Both the position numbers and the translations under genes were made by a program. DNA of 64,000 bases from Williamsia maris (GTDB lineage: Bacteria; Actinomycetota; Actinomycetes; Mycobacteriales; Mycobacteriaceae). Each line of letters opens with the position of its first letter. The stretch's first letter is position 1. The notes beneath the pieces are model-generated. The model worked only from the letters and a program-made list of their open reading frames with translations. It made no database searches and was not told where the DNA came from. Where the stretch lies: NCBI RefSeq assembly GCF_024171815.1, contig NZ_JAMTCJ010000002.1, positions 1,240,001-1,304,000 of the forward strand, written 5' to 3'. This document shows positions 1 through 7,528 of this stretch, one piece after another.

Positions 1-1
1 C

Positions 2-226
2 AAGCCCGGGTTGGTGCGCGACGACGTGTCCGGGCGCGCGATCCGCGGCGAGACATGGGTGCTGTCGGCGGCCGCGCTGGGCAGCTTCCTCGCCGAGCTC
101 CCGCCACCGATGCTGCTGGGGTCGATCGAGCTCGCAGACGGGACCACGACGGTCGGGTTCGGCGCCCAGGCTCAGGCGCTCGCCGGCGGCACCGAGCTGA
201 CCGTCGACCATTGGCTCGCCCGCTGA
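2..226 (+). CDS. Allophanate hydrolase, C-terminal fragment (5' end outside window)
   Basis: The frame is open from the window edge to TGA at 224-226, so only about 74 C-terminal residues are visible. They match the C-terminal domain of AtzF/DUR1-type allophanate hydrolases: an 'IRGETWVL' segment, then 'LAELPPPMLLGSIELADG' and 'GFGAQAQAL'. The full enzyme converts allophanate to ammonia and CO2 after urea or guanidine carboxylase; the amidase domain would lie upstream of the window. A guanidine-III riboswitch and a guanidine exporter follow immediately, which suggests a guanidine rather than a purely urea context (inference). The upstream carboxylase cannot be seen. Confidence 0.75.
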   Translation, partial: KPGLVRDDVSGRAIRGETWVLSAAALGSFLAELPPPMLLGSIELADGTTTVGFGAQAQALAGGTELTVDHWLAR

Positions 227-250
227 CACCGGTGCGGGTGTCGCATTTGC

Positions 251-256
251 TAGCGT
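251..256 (+). promoter_or_regulatory. Candidate -10 box for sugE
   Basis: TAGCGT fits the actinobacterial -10 pattern TANNNT and lies 22 bp before the riboswitch core, so a transcript starting near 263 would carry the whole aptamer. No convincing -35 is visible. It suggests sugE has its own promoter downstream of the allophanate hydrolase gene. Confidence 0.4.
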
Positions 257-277
257 GGACGGCAGTCACAATGACCC

Positions 278-318
278 TCGGACGAGCGCGCCGTACCCGA
301 CCAGCGACAAGACGGTGC
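278..318 (+). promoter_or_regulatory. Guanidine-III (ykkC-III) riboswitch
   Basis: A 41-nt element closely matches the guanidine-III aptamer as I remember it from Thermobifida fusca, keeping ACGAG, the run GCGCCGTACCCG, and GACAAGACGG. Pseudoknot strand TCGG (278-281) is complementary to CCGA (297-300). In T. fusca both strands are CCGG as I recall, so this is a compensatory change. Stem P2 pairs GCGCCGT (288-294) with ACGGTGC (312-318), including one G-U. The sugE Shine-Dalgarno (AGGAG, 321-325) starts two bases after the aptamer, so guanidine binding most likely controls translation initiation. I expect it to switch expression on, as reported for this class. Confidence 0.92.
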
Positions 319-331
319 ACAGGAGCTCGTC

Positions 332-646
332 ATGGCGTGGTCGGTTCTCATCATCTCCGGTGTCTTCGAAGCGATCTGGGCCACTGCGCTCGGTAGGTCC
401 GAGGGGTTCACTCGCCTGACACCGTCTGTCGTCTTCGCGGTCGGACTCGTCGTCAGCATGGCCGGTCTGGCCTACGCGTTGCGCAGTCTCCCCATCGGTA
501 CGGCCTACGCGGTGTGGGTGGGTATCGGGGCGGTGCTCACGGTGACCTACGCGATGCTGACCGGTGACGAGGCGGCGTCCTGGACGAAGATCGTGTTGCT
601 GGCTGTCATCGTGGGAGGTGTGGTGGGACTGAAGGTCCTGCACTGA
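332..646 (+). CDS. sugE: Small multidrug resistance family guanidine exporter SugE/Gdx
   Basis: A 104-residue protein of four hydrophobic helices, the normal size for the SMR family. Glu13, in 'GVFEAIWA' of helix 1, sits where SMR transporters keep their essential proton/substrate-coupling glutamate. The sequence resembles the SugE/Gdx branch, which exports guanidinium by proton antiport, rather than the EmrE-type polyaromatic cation exporters. Start ATG 332 has AGGAG six bases upstream. The guanidine-III riboswitch directly before it is independent support for guanidinium as substrate. It acts in the cytoplasmic membrane as an antiparallel dimer (family knowledge). Its stop is 8 bp from the stop of the convergent DUF3237 gene. 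Confidence 0.9.
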   Translation: MAWSVLIISGVFEAIWATALGRSEGFTRLTPSVVFAVGLVVSMAGLAYALRSLPIGTAYAVWVGIGAVLTVTYAMLTGDEAASWTKIVLLAVIVGGVVGLKVLH

Positions 647-654
647 CTCCCGAC

Positions 655-1122
655 TCACCGAACGGCGAAGACGTCCAGTTCGACGGTGGTGGGAGTCCGT
701 TCCCCGGCCGCGACGAACAACGTGTCGTCAAGCCAGGCGTAGTCGGGATGGGCGGTCGACAGACGCGGCTGGGTGCGGAAATAGATCCGGTTCGGATCGA
801 CCGGTTCGTCGCGCAGCAGCGCCGCGACATCGGCCGCGCTGCCCACGCGCAAGCCGATGTTGTGCACCGCGATCCGTGCGCCGTCGTCGGTCTCCACGGC
901 GTACCGTGCGTCGAGCTCGGTCACCCGATCCGACCGCAGGTACTGGTGGTCGGCGCCCGCGGGGAGGACCCGTCCGCGCAGCCGGGGCCCGGCGACGGTG
1001 CCACCCAGGATCGGCACCATGCGCCGGTGGCCGTTCGGCAGGGCGCCGAGGTCGATGGGTGTACCGACGGCGATCGAGAGGTGCGCGACGAACTCCAGCG
1101 GCGGCGCGGCGGGCGTGGACAT
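655..1122 (-). CDS. DUF3237 domain protein
   Basis: A 155-residue protein that matches DUF3237 (UPF0311) throughout, including 'LSIAVGTPIDLG', 'RLRGRVLPAGADHQ' and 'AVETDDGARIAVHNIG'. No enzymatic activity is firmly assigned to the family. Its ATG overlaps the stop of the phenolic acid decarboxylase gene by one base (TGATG), so the two form an operon with coupled translation. By context it may help process or tolerate hydroxycinnamates or vinylphenols, but the sequence does not show this directly. Confidence 0.75.
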   Translation of the reverse strand: MSTPAAPPLEFVAHLSIAVGTPIDLGALPNGHRRMVPILGGTVAGPRLRGRVLPAGADHQYLRSDRVTELDARYAVETDDGARIAVHNIGLRVGSAADVAALLRDEPVDPNRIYFRTQPRLSTAHPDYAWLDDTLFVAAGERTPTTVELDVFAVR

Positions 1123-1649
1123 CAGTTGGTGCGGTCGGCGAATCCGGCGGGGAGCTCCGACGGTCCCACCGAGATCACGGACTCGTCGTCGATCCCGACG
1201 TTCTCGAACAGCGTGATCGCGGCGAACTCGGGAACCACGTAGATCGGGTAGGTCGGGCCGGCGTCACGGTAGGTGCGCATCTCGTCGAGGTGGTCGTTCT
1301 GGAAGACCACGGTCTTGGTGCCCGCGTCCTCGACCCACTTGGGGAAGAAGATGGTGCCGTGCAGGCGGCGCTTGCCGGGCAGGACGTTGACCACGACGGA
1401 CGTGCCGGTGGGCTCGTTCCACGAGATCTTGAAGACGTCGTCGTCGAGCTGGACGAGGTCGACCTCCTGGTCCTTGACCCACCGCCCACCGACCATGCCG
1501 GTGTGGATCCGGTAGTCGATGGTGGTCGCGTTCTTCACATACATTTCGTACTGCCACGAGTTGGCGTAGGTGTAGATGAAGCGATGGCCGACAAGGCCGG
1601 AGAGGTCCTGCGCGGGGATGGGGTTCTGTACGTCGATGTGCTGAGTCAT
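1122..1649 (-). CDS. padC: Phenolic acid decarboxylase
   Basis: A 175-residue protein nearly collinear with Bacillus PadC/PAD, with about 15 extra N-terminal residues. PAD decarboxylates p-coumaric, ferulic and caffeic acids to 4-vinylphenols without a cofactor. Known PAD catalytic residues are present: Tyr26 and Tyr28 ('FIYTYAN', equivalent to Tyr11/Tyr13), Arg56 ('[10 protein letters not shown]', Arg41) and Glu79 ('SWNEPTGT', Glu64). Start ATG 1649 has no clear Shine-Dalgarno, and the predicted mRNA leader is only about 10 nt. The gene diverges from a MarR regulator across a 26-bp inverted repeat, the usual arrangement for PadR/MarR-type control of detoxification by phenolic acids. Confidence 0.92.
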   Translation of the reverse strand: MTQHIDVQNPIPAQDLSGLVGHRFIYTYANSWQYEMYVKNATTIDYRIHTGMVGGRWVKDQEVDLVQLDDDVFKISWNEPTGTSVVVNVLPGKRRLHGTIFFPKWVEDAGTKTVVFQNDHLDEMRTYRDAGPTYPIYVVPEFAAITLFENVGIDDESVISVGPSELPAGFADRTN

Positions 1650-1658
1650 GATTTGATT

Positions 1659-1684
1659 TTGTCACAAAACTAGTTTGCAGACAA
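1659..1684. promoter_or_regulatory. padC/marR operator with back-to-back -10 boxes
   Basis: A 26-bp dyad centred between 1671 and 1672. The left half TTGTCACAAAACTAGT and the reverse complement of the right half, TTGTCTGCAAACTAGT, agree at all but three positions. The central ACTAGT gives TAGTTT, a TANNNT -10 box, on both strands: 1671-1676 for marR and 1672-1667 for padC. A regulator bound here would block both promoters at once. The MarR protein encoded to the right is the obvious ligand-responsive repressor (inference). Confidence 0.75.
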
Positions 1685-1710
1685 TGGTGTGCAGGATGTC
1701 GGAGGTGCCC

Positions 1711-2169
1711 ATGACCGAGCTCGCCGCGGAGTTGAGCCGGACGATCGGTCCACTGCGTCGCGCCATGCTGCGCGCGGCGCGGTTGGCCGCCGGCCTCCCT
1801 GACCTCCCCGAGGCGCAGATCCAGGTGCTGCGGTCGTTGGCCGGGCAGTCCCCGCAGACGTCGGGGGATCTGGCCGCCGGCCTGCAGTTGGCCCGCCCCA
1901 CCGTGAGCAACGTGATCCGGGCGATGACCGCCGACGACCTCGTCACCAGGGTGCCGGGTGCCGACGATCTGCGACAGGTGCTGATCGCCCCGACCCCGCG
2001 CGCGCTGGATCTGTTGCATCGATACGACGAGGCTGCCGGCGCGGTCCTCGACGAGATCCTCGGTGGTCTCGACGACGACGCCCGTGCGGTCCTCGCCCAT
2101 GCGTTGCCGGTACTCGACGGACTCACCGCCGCCCTCGTCGCCCGGATGGCCGACGAGCTGCCGGACTGA
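1711..2169 (+). CDS. MarR-family transcriptional regulator
   Basis: A winged-helix MarR protein of 152 residues from ATG 1711. The start was chosen because GGAGG lies six bases upstream (1701-1705). In-frame ATG codons at 1684 and 1696 are possible; 1684 falls exactly seven bases after the TAGTTT box and could be a leaderless start adding nine residues. The winged helix-turn-helix covers 'SGDLAAGLQLARPTVSNVIRA' minus its ends, and the wing contains 'DDLRQVLIAPT'. Family members dimerise and release DNA on binding small phenolics. It is divergent from padC and probably represses padC-DUF3237 and itself through the dyad it overlaps. Confidence 0.88.
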   Translation: MTELAAELSRTIGPLRRAMLRAARLAAGLPDLPEAQIQVLRSLAGQSPQTSGDLAAGLQLARPTVSNVIRAMTADDLVTRVPGADDLRQVLIAPTPRALDLLHRYDEAAGAVLDEILGGLDDDARAVLAHALPVLDGLTAALVARMADELPD

Positions 2170-2170
2170 C

Positions 2171-2199
2171 GGGAAACCCCCTAGCGGGGCTTGGTTCCC
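2171..2199. terminator. Hairpin between convergent marR and methyltransferase genes
   Basis: GGGAA (2171-2175) pairs with TTCCC (2195-2199), and CCCC (2177-2180) pairs with GGGG (2186-2189), giving an interrupted GC-rich stem with a short CTAG-containing loop. It begins just after the marR stop and covers the methyltransferase stop. There is no T-run, so it is at best an actinobacterial-style terminator that could serve both directions. Confidence 0.4.
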
Positions 2200-2927
2200 G
2201 TGGCCAGGTAGGTGGATCCGATGACCGTGACCCCGTCCGGGCCCGCCAGTTCCGCGAGATCGGCTCGAAGAGACCGTGCCGCATCGGGATCGAGCACGAT
2301 CTGCGCGGAGAACGTGAAGACCATGTCGAGCCACGCCTGGGTGGTGTACTCGGTCCGGATCGGGTGCGTCGTCTCGGACACCTCGAACCCGCCAGCGGCC
2401 AGGGTGTCCGCGAGCGGAACCTCGCCGGTCGCCGTCGGATGCTCGCGAATGTTCATGTACCTGCGGTAGACGGTGTCGAAGTCCGCCGGCGGTGGTGACT
2501 CCGGTGCGGTGGCATGCCACAGCAGCGCGAGCGACCCACCGGGCCGGAGGATCGAATACGCCTTCGGCACAGCGACGTCGGCGCGGACCCAGTGCCACGA
2601 CTGCGCGAACAGCACGACATCGAACACCCGTCCGTCCGGGTCCCAGTCCTCGAACGTGCCCAACTCGACGCGCAGCCCTTTGGCGGCAGCGACCGCGGCC
2701 ATCGCCGCGTCCGGCTCCACCGACAACACCGGCAGATCACGCTCGGCGAGCTGCGCGGCGGCGATGCCCGTCCCCGAGCCCACGTCCAGAACACGACCGC
2801 CGTGGGCGAGCGCGGCGATGTCGTCGATCACCTCGACCGGATACCTCGGTCGGTGCCGGTCGTAGGCGCGTGCCACCGATCCGAACGAGTCCGCTCGATC
2901 CCGTTGGGTGTGCAGTGGTCCGGCCAC
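2181..2927 (-). CDS. Class I SAM-dependent methyltransferase (tandem copy B)
   Basis: A 248-residue Rossmann methyltransferase. SAM motif I 'RVLDVGSGTG' lies near residues 44-53, the acidic end of strand 2 is 'LSVEPDAAM', and the post-motif 'FDVVLFAQSWHWV' is typical of the Methyltransf_11/25 group. Start is GTG 2927, one base after the stop of the next upstream gene. That gene is a clear paralogue sharing the motif order 'SFG..A.AY..HRP..P', 'VEPDA.MA' and 'GTFE.WDP'. The substrate is unknown, and the neighbours give no pathway clue. Confidence 0.8.
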   Translation of the reverse strand: MAGPLHTQRDRADSFGSVARAYDRHRPRYPVEVIDDIAALAHGGRVLDVGSGTGIAAAQLAERDLPVLSVEPDAAMAAVAAAKGLRVELGTFEDWDPDGRVFDVVLFAQSWHWVRADVAVPKAYSILRPGGSLALLWHATAPESPPPADFDTVYRRYMNIREHPTATGEVPLADTLAAGGFEVSETTHPIRTEYTTQAWLDMVFTFSAQIVLDPDAARSLRADLAELAGPDGVTVIGSTYLATGTKPR

Positions 2928-2928
2928 G

Positions 2929-3672
2929 TCAGCGCCTCCGGGCGATCATCGCCCGCGGCGACCCGGTGATCGTGATCGGATCGTCGCCGAGAGCCGCCGA
3001 CAACTCGTCCCGCAGCCGGTACTTGGTCGGCTGGTCGAGCACCAGGAACCGGGAGTAGGTGAACACGGTGTCCAACCAGTCTGCGACGGTGACGGTCTCC
3101 GTCAGTGGGAAGTCCTCGACGCGCATGTCGAAACCGGCGGCGGTGAAGTCGGCGGCCGTCTCGTCGGTCAGCCTGCGTCGGGCGGTGTCGTTGTTGCCCA
3201 GCACGCCGTCGACGATGTCGTGGATGGCCGGATTGTCGAATCCGCGCCAACTCGACTCGTGGGACAGCAGTGCAACGTGGCCGCCGACGGGGAGGATCTC
3301 GGCGAGCTTCGCCAGGGCCGGGATCGGGTCCACCCAGTGCCACGAGCGGGCGAAGACCACCAGATCGAACGACCGCCCCCGCGGGTCCCAGTGCTCGAAG
3401 GTCCCGGGCTCCACGGTCACACCCTTGGCGCGCGCGATGTCCGCCATGTCCGAATCCGGTTCCACGGCAAGCACATCGCAACCGCGGGCGAGCAGCGCGG
3501 CCGCCGCCTTACCCGTACCCGACCCGACATCGAGGACACGATGGCCGAGTGCGGCGACCGCATCCATCAGGTCGTCGGGGAAGTCGGGCCGATGGTCCTC
3601 GTAGGCCTGTGCCTGCGCTCCGAAGCTGAGCGCGAGGTGGCGATCGACGTGAAGGGGAGTGGGCTCGGGCAC
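2929..3672 (-). CDS. Class I SAM-dependent methyltransferase (tandem copy A)
   Basis: A 247-residue class I methyltransferase with motif I 'RVLDVGSGTGKAA', 'LAVEPDSDMADIA' and 'FDLVVFARSWHWV'. It is the first gene of a two-gene unit and starts at GTG 3672. The adjacent downstream gene is a duplicate that has diverged mainly in the C-terminal substrate-cap half, so the two may methylate different small molecules. No substrate can be read from the sequence. Upstream lie 131 bp with no recognisable operator before the divergent membrane-protein gene. Confidence 0.8.
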   Translation of the reverse strand: MPEPTPLHVDRHLALSFGAQAQAYEDHRPDFPDDLMDAVAALGHRVLDVGSGTGKAAAALLARGCDVLAVEPDSDMADIARAKGVTVEPGTFEHWDPRGRSFDLVVFARSWHWVDPIPALAKLAEILPVGGHVALLSHESSWRGFDNPAIHDIVDGVLGNNDTARRRLTDETAADFTAAGFDMRVEDFPLTETVTVADWLDTVFTYSRFLVLDQPTKYRLRDELSAALGDDPITITGSPRAMIARRR

Positions 3673-3803
3673 GCCTTTAGCTTAGAACGCCGGTGTATCA
3701 GGGCAGGTCACAAGCGCGCACGAGCGGACTTCGGCGGTGTCAGTGCTCCACGGTAAAAAGGGGCCGGTTCTGTCAAACGAGTACATGCGAGAGGTGAGGA
3801 CCC

Positions 3804-4754
3804 GTGCACACAGCGGAACGCAAAACTCGATGGTCGCCGTCCAGGACGTACTTGTGGTGGTTTGTCGTAATTAATGCACTCGCTTTCGTTTCCATCGCAT
3901 CGGCCTGGGTCATGCTCGGTGCGTGGGCGTTGTCAGCTGGAGGGGTTGTGCCGGTTACCGGGGGCATGCGAACTGCGGGAATGGCAATGTGGCTGCTCCT
4001 CCGGGTGGGGCCCGGTTTGGGATTTCTCGTGTCCGTCGTCGTCTTCTACTACGCGTGGGCAGTCCATCCGTCGGATCTTCCGAAGACACTTAGCCGAGCC
4101 GTGCGCCTGTTGAGGAGAAATCGTTTGGTCGGTGCGACGCTTCTCAGCTGCGCACTACCGCTGCTCCTACGACCTGCAACGGCAATTCAGCCGTTCGCGG
4201 CGGGGTTGGCGGTTGCCGCGATCGTCACGATTCTCGGTTCGGTTCTGCTCGTCGTAGCAAATCGCGAGAGGGCCAGGGTCGTTCGCTGGGTGAAAGCCTC
4301 GTCGCGGTTCCCGCACCCGTCCACAATCGAGTGTCACGGTCGGGTGCTGGAGTATCACCGCAGACGGTTCAACGACGACTGGGAGGTGCCGCAGTCTGTC
4401 CGAAGCGTCGTGGTCTCCGGTTCGTTCGCGGCTCAGGCACGATTCAGTGCGACGATGCGAAAGACGGTCGGAATTCTTCTGGGATTGGTGGCCTCGGCGT
4501 TTGTACCTCGCGTGGTTATTTGGTTCGCCAGCGGTGCTGCCGAACCGGCCCCATGGAACGCATTCCTGCTGATGGTTCCTCTTACGGGGGCGGTGGCAAG
4601 TGCGTTTCTGGTTGGCTCCGCTGGGAAGTACGAAGCCCTGGCGACTGACTATGCCCGGATATCCGAATTGCCGAGGACCCAGAATTTCACCTACGCGGTG
4701 GCCGGACGGGCAACTCCGATCGCCCGGTTGAGGTCTATGCGGTCGACCTACTAG
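3804..4754 (+). CDS. Orphan integral membrane protein, lower-GC gene
   Basis: I do not recognise this 316-residue protein. About six hydrophobic segments are visible, near residues 17-43, 58-87, 108-123, 129-152, 220-242 and 250-273. Between the fourth and fifth is a basic hydrophilic stretch (about 153-219) that could be a cytoplasmic domain. Start GTG 3804 follows a GAGGTGAGGA stretch. Codon choice differs from its neighbours, with many A/T third positions (for example around 3850-3900) where flanking genes use G/C almost exclusively, which suggests recent acquisition. There is no catalytic signature, signal peptide or obvious operon partner. Confidence 0.7.
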   Translation: MHTAERKTRWSPSRTYLWWFVVINALAFVSIASAWVMLGAWALSAGGVVPVTGGMRTAGMAMWLLLRVGPGLGFLVSVVVFYYAWAVHPSDLPKTLSRAVRLLRRNRLVGATLLSCALPLLLRPATAIQPFAAGLAVAAIVTILGSVLLVVANRERARVVRWVKASSRFPHPSTIECHGRVLEYHRRRFNDDWEVPQSVRSVVVSGSFAAQARFSATMRKTVGILLGLVASAFVPRVVIWFASGAAEPAPWNAFLLMVPLTGAVASAFLVGSAGKYEALATDYARISELPRTQNFTYAVAGRATPIARLRSMRSTY

Positions 4755-4776
4755 CCAGCGTTACGGCAAGAAATGC

Positions 4777-5850
4777 TCAGGCGAGTTCGCGCAGCTCCGA
4801 GAGTCGTTCGCGGGCCCGGGTCATGATCGACTGAATCAACTCGTCGCAGCTGGGCAGGTCGTCGATCATCCCGACCACCTGCCCGGACGCGAGCACCCCT
4901 GCGCCGGTGTCGCCGTCGACCAGGCCGGCCTTGAGCAACATGGGGGTGTTCCCGGCCATGATGATCTGCTGCCAGGTGCGCTCACCGGATCTGCGCATGG
5001 TGCGACCGTCGGTGAGCATCGTCGTCCACTTCATGCCGGTCATCTGCTTGAAGTCGTTGGCGTTGCGGGCCGCCGCGACCAGGGCCTTGATCGGACTACC
5101 GCCCTCGAGCTTGTTCACCAGCGAGGTCCGCAGCACCCGATGCGGCATCCCGTCGACCTTGGTGGAGACGACGGTGTCGTTGAGGGTCCGACCGATGTAT
5201 TCCTGCTTCACCGAATCGGGCACCGTGCTGTCGGACGTGAGCAGGAAGCGGGTGCCCATCGCGACCCCGGCCGCGCCGTACGACAGTGCCGCGGCGAGCC
5301 CGCGACCGTCGAAGAACCCGCCCGCGGCGACGACCGGGATCCCGCCGGGACCGAGTGCGTCGAGCACCGACGGCAACAACAGCGTCGTCGCGACGGGGCC
5401 GGTGTGGCCGCCGCCCTCACCGCCCTGCACGATCACGGCGTCGGCACCCCAGGACGCGACCTTGACCGCGTGCTTGGCCGCACCGATCGACGGGATCACG
5501 ACGATGCCGTTGTCCTTGAGCTTGCTGATCAGATCCTTCTTGGGCGCCAACGCGAACGACGCGACCCGCACCTTCTCGCGGATCAGCAGGTCGATGCGTT
5601 CGCCGGCGTCGGTGGCGTCGGCGCGGATGTTGACGCCGAACGGCTTGTCGGTCAACGACTTCGTCCTCGCGACCGCGGTCTCGAGCTCGTCGTAGGTCAT
5701 CGTCGCCGAGGCCAGGATCCCGAGGCCACCCGCGTTCGACGTGGCCGAGGTCAACGACGCCCCCGACACCCAGCCCATGCCGGTCTGCACGATCGGGTAG
5801 TCGATGCCGACCAGTTCGGTGAACGGCGTCGACATCCGCGGTTGCGTCAC
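4777..5850 (-). CDS. ipdC: Flavin-dependent steroid ring-degradation enzyme IpdC
   Basis: A 357-residue FMN TIM-barrel protein of the nitronate monooxygenase/2-nitropropane dioxygenase fold. It carries 'YPIVQTGMGWVSG', the phosphate-binding 'VVAAGGFFDGRG' and 'AAGVAMGTRFLLT'. Position after ipdA-ipdB identifies it as the orthologue of Mtb Rv3553 (IpdC), an oxidoreductase needed to turn the saturated C/D-ring CoA intermediate into the unsaturated substrate of EchA20. Start GTG 5850 overlaps the ipdB stop (GTGA). ATG 5835 is an alternative. It is the last gene of the echA20-ipdA-ipdB-ipdC operon, transcribed away from a KstR2-type operator. Confidence 0.88.
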   Translation of the reverse strand: MTQPRMSTPFTELVGIDYPIVQTGMGWVSGASLTSATSNAGGLGILASATMTYDELETAVARTKSLTDKPFGVNIRADATDAGERIDLLIREKVRVASFALAPKKDLISKLKDNGIVVIPSIGAAKHAVKVASWGADAVIVQGGEGGGHTGPVATTLLLPSVLDALGPGGIPVVAAGGFFDGRGLAAALSYGAAGVAMGTRFLLTSDSTVPDSVKQEYIGRTLNDTVVSTKVDGMPHRVLRTSLVNKLEGGSPIKALVAAARNANDFKQMTGMKWTTMLTDGRTMRRSGERTWQQIIMAGNTPMLLKAGLVDGDTGAGVLASGQVVGMIDDLPSCDELIQSIMTRARERLSELRELA

Positions 5851-6614
5851 CGGCTCGTCTCCACCGGCTTGACCTCGCGCTCGCGCAGGCCCTTGGGGTC
5901 GATGACCTCACGGATCAGACGCACTTCTTCGTCGCTCGGCAGTCGCGTCACGCCCGCCGAATCCAGTTCGGCCACCTCGAATCCGGTGTTGTCGGCCACT
6001 TCATCGGCGGTGACGCCGGGATGCAGCGAGCGTGCCCGCATGGTGTGGTCGGGTCCGCCGAAGTCGAACACGCCGAGGTTCGTCACCACGCGGTGGATGT
6101 CGAGGTACTGATACGCCGGGTTGTCCGGGTTCACCTGGTCGTATCCGACGCCCGAGACGATGTCGACCTGATCGCCGAACACACGCGCATTGTGCTTGGC
6201 GACCCAGTAGCTCGTCGGGTGGTTCAGGGTGTTGCCGGGAGCCCCACGCACACCGAACATCTGGCGGGTCGGCTGCTGCAGCGGACCGAACGCGGACAGA
6301 TTCTGGTTGCCGTGTCGGTCGATCTGGTTGGCGCCCATCACGACATGCCTCCGACCCGACGCCACCACGTCGAACACCTTGCGGAACGGCATCCACCCCT
6401 CGATGGGTGCGCTGCGCCCGACCGCGGGGGTGTCGGCGAAGATCAGCGCCTCACCGTCGGTGATGAGCAGGTCGGGTTCGGTGGTCAGGCGTGCCAGGCG
6501 CGCGCCGATCAGTGGTGTCGTGGCCATCGGGGACGCCATGATCTCGCCGGCGCCGTCGAAGATCTCGGCGCAGGCGATCACGCAGACCTCGGCGCGGGTG
6601 ACGTTGTCGCTCAT
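5847..6614 (-). CDS. ipdB: Steroid ring C hydrolase, beta subunit IpdB
   Basis: A 255-residue protein of the class I CoA-transferase fold, orthologous by sequence and position to Mtb Rv3552. With IpdA it forms the IpdAB hydrolase that opens ring C of COCHEA-CoA, the last ring of cholesterol. Despite the fold it is a C-C hydrolase rather than a CoA transferase (published for Mtb and Rhodococcus). Visible family segments are 'ACAEIFDGAGEIMASPMA' and 'VMGANQIDRHGNQN'. Its ATG overlaps the ipdA stop (ATGA), and its stop overlaps the ipdC start, so the three are translationally coupled. Confidence 0.92.
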   Translation of the reverse strand: MSDNVTRAEVCVIACAEIFDGAGEIMASPMATTPLIGARLARLTTEPDLLITDGEALIFADTPAVGRSAPIEGWMPFRKVFDVVASGRRHVVMGANQIDRHGNQNLSAFGPLQQPTRQMFGVRGAPGNTLNHPTSYWVAKHNARVFGDQVDIVSGVGYDQVNPDNPAYQYLDIHRVVTNLGVFDFGGPDHTMRARSLHPGVTADEVADNTGFEVAELDSAGVTRLPSDEEVRLIREVIDPKGLREREVKPVETSR

Positions 6615-7528
6615 GCTTTCTCTGCTCCCTGCTCGCTCGCCCAGTCACGCACACGCGTCTGATAGGTCTCCTCGTCGACCGCGAGGAACCGGTCGGAGAA
6701 CGCCCGCCAGGTGTCCGGGTCGGCGGCTGAGGTGGCGTAGAACCGCTGGAACGCCTCGTCGCGTCCGTAGTCGCCGGCGAAGGTGAAGTGGGCACCGTTC
6801 GGTGCGTGGATGACCCGATCGACGTTCATACGGTTGAGCAGCATGCGCTGCAACGGAACCGTTTCCACCAGCTCGGCTGTGCTCACCACGGTGTCGACCT
6901 CGAGGAGGCGCCGTGTCGCGGCCCCGCAGTAGAGGTCGTCGAAGTACGGGTCGACGCCGGTGTACGCGGCGTTGCCGTGCACGTCGGCGATGTCCAGGTG
7001 CACCAGTGCCACATCGAGATTCAGTGCAGGCATCGCGATGAGCGTCTGGGTGCGGCCGTCGGCGTCCGGGTAGGGCGAGTCGACCGTCTTGAGCTCGGTG
7101 CCCCAGAAGTCCTGCACGGCAGAGCCCAGGCCCGCCCGGATCGGCAGGAACGGCAGACGCGACGCGGCGGCCTCCAGTCCGCACTTGACCATGCCCTCGT
7201 CCATCTCGCGGACCTCGATGGCGCCGGTGGTCCGCGCGTGGGCGAACCAGGGGTCGTAGAACGGAGGCGAGTCGAGAGAGACGAACCCGTAGTACGCCTT
7301 GGCGACCTTGCCCGCGGCGCAGAGCAGCCCCAGGTCGGGGCCGCCGTAGGTGACCACGGTCAGATCGGTGACCTCCGACCGAGCCAACGCACGGATCAAG
7401 GCCATCGGCTTGCGGCGCGATCCCCATCCGCCGATGCCGATGGTCATCCCGCTGGAGATCTCGGCGATGGCCTCGTCGAGGGTCGACGACTTGTCGGTCT
7501 GCGTCCGGGTGGTGCCGGTCGCGCTCAC
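6611..7528 (-). CDS. ipdA: Steroid ring C hydrolase, alpha subunit IpdA
   Basis: A 305-residue protein starting at GTG 7528, whose start overlaps the echA20 stop (GTGA). An open frame runs much further upstream but lies antisense-like over echA20, so it is not used. 'MTIGIGGWGSRRKPMALIRA' is the N-terminal CoA-transferase-fold glycine loop. An acidic stretch at residues 105-111 ('EVREMDE') lies where Mtb IpdA has its essential Glu105; the exact alignment should be checked. IpdA pairs with IpdB to hydrolyse the final carbocycle in cholesterol catabolism. Orthologue of Rv3551. Confidence 0.92.
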   Translation of the reverse strand: MSATGTTRTQTDKSSTLDEAIAEISSGMTIGIGGWGSRRKPMALIRALARSEVTDLTVVTYGGPDLGLLCAAGKVAKAYYGFVSLDSPPFYDPWFAHARTTGAIEVREMDEGMVKCGLEAAASRLPFLPIRAGLGSAVQDFWGTELKTVDSPYPDADGRTQTLIAMPALNLDVALVHLDIADVHGNAAYTGVDPYFDDLYCGAATRRLLEVDTVVSTAELVETVPLQRMLLNRMNVDRVIHAPNGAHFTFAGDYGRDEAFQRFYATSAADPDTWRAFSDRFLAVDEETYQTRVRDWASEQGAEKA

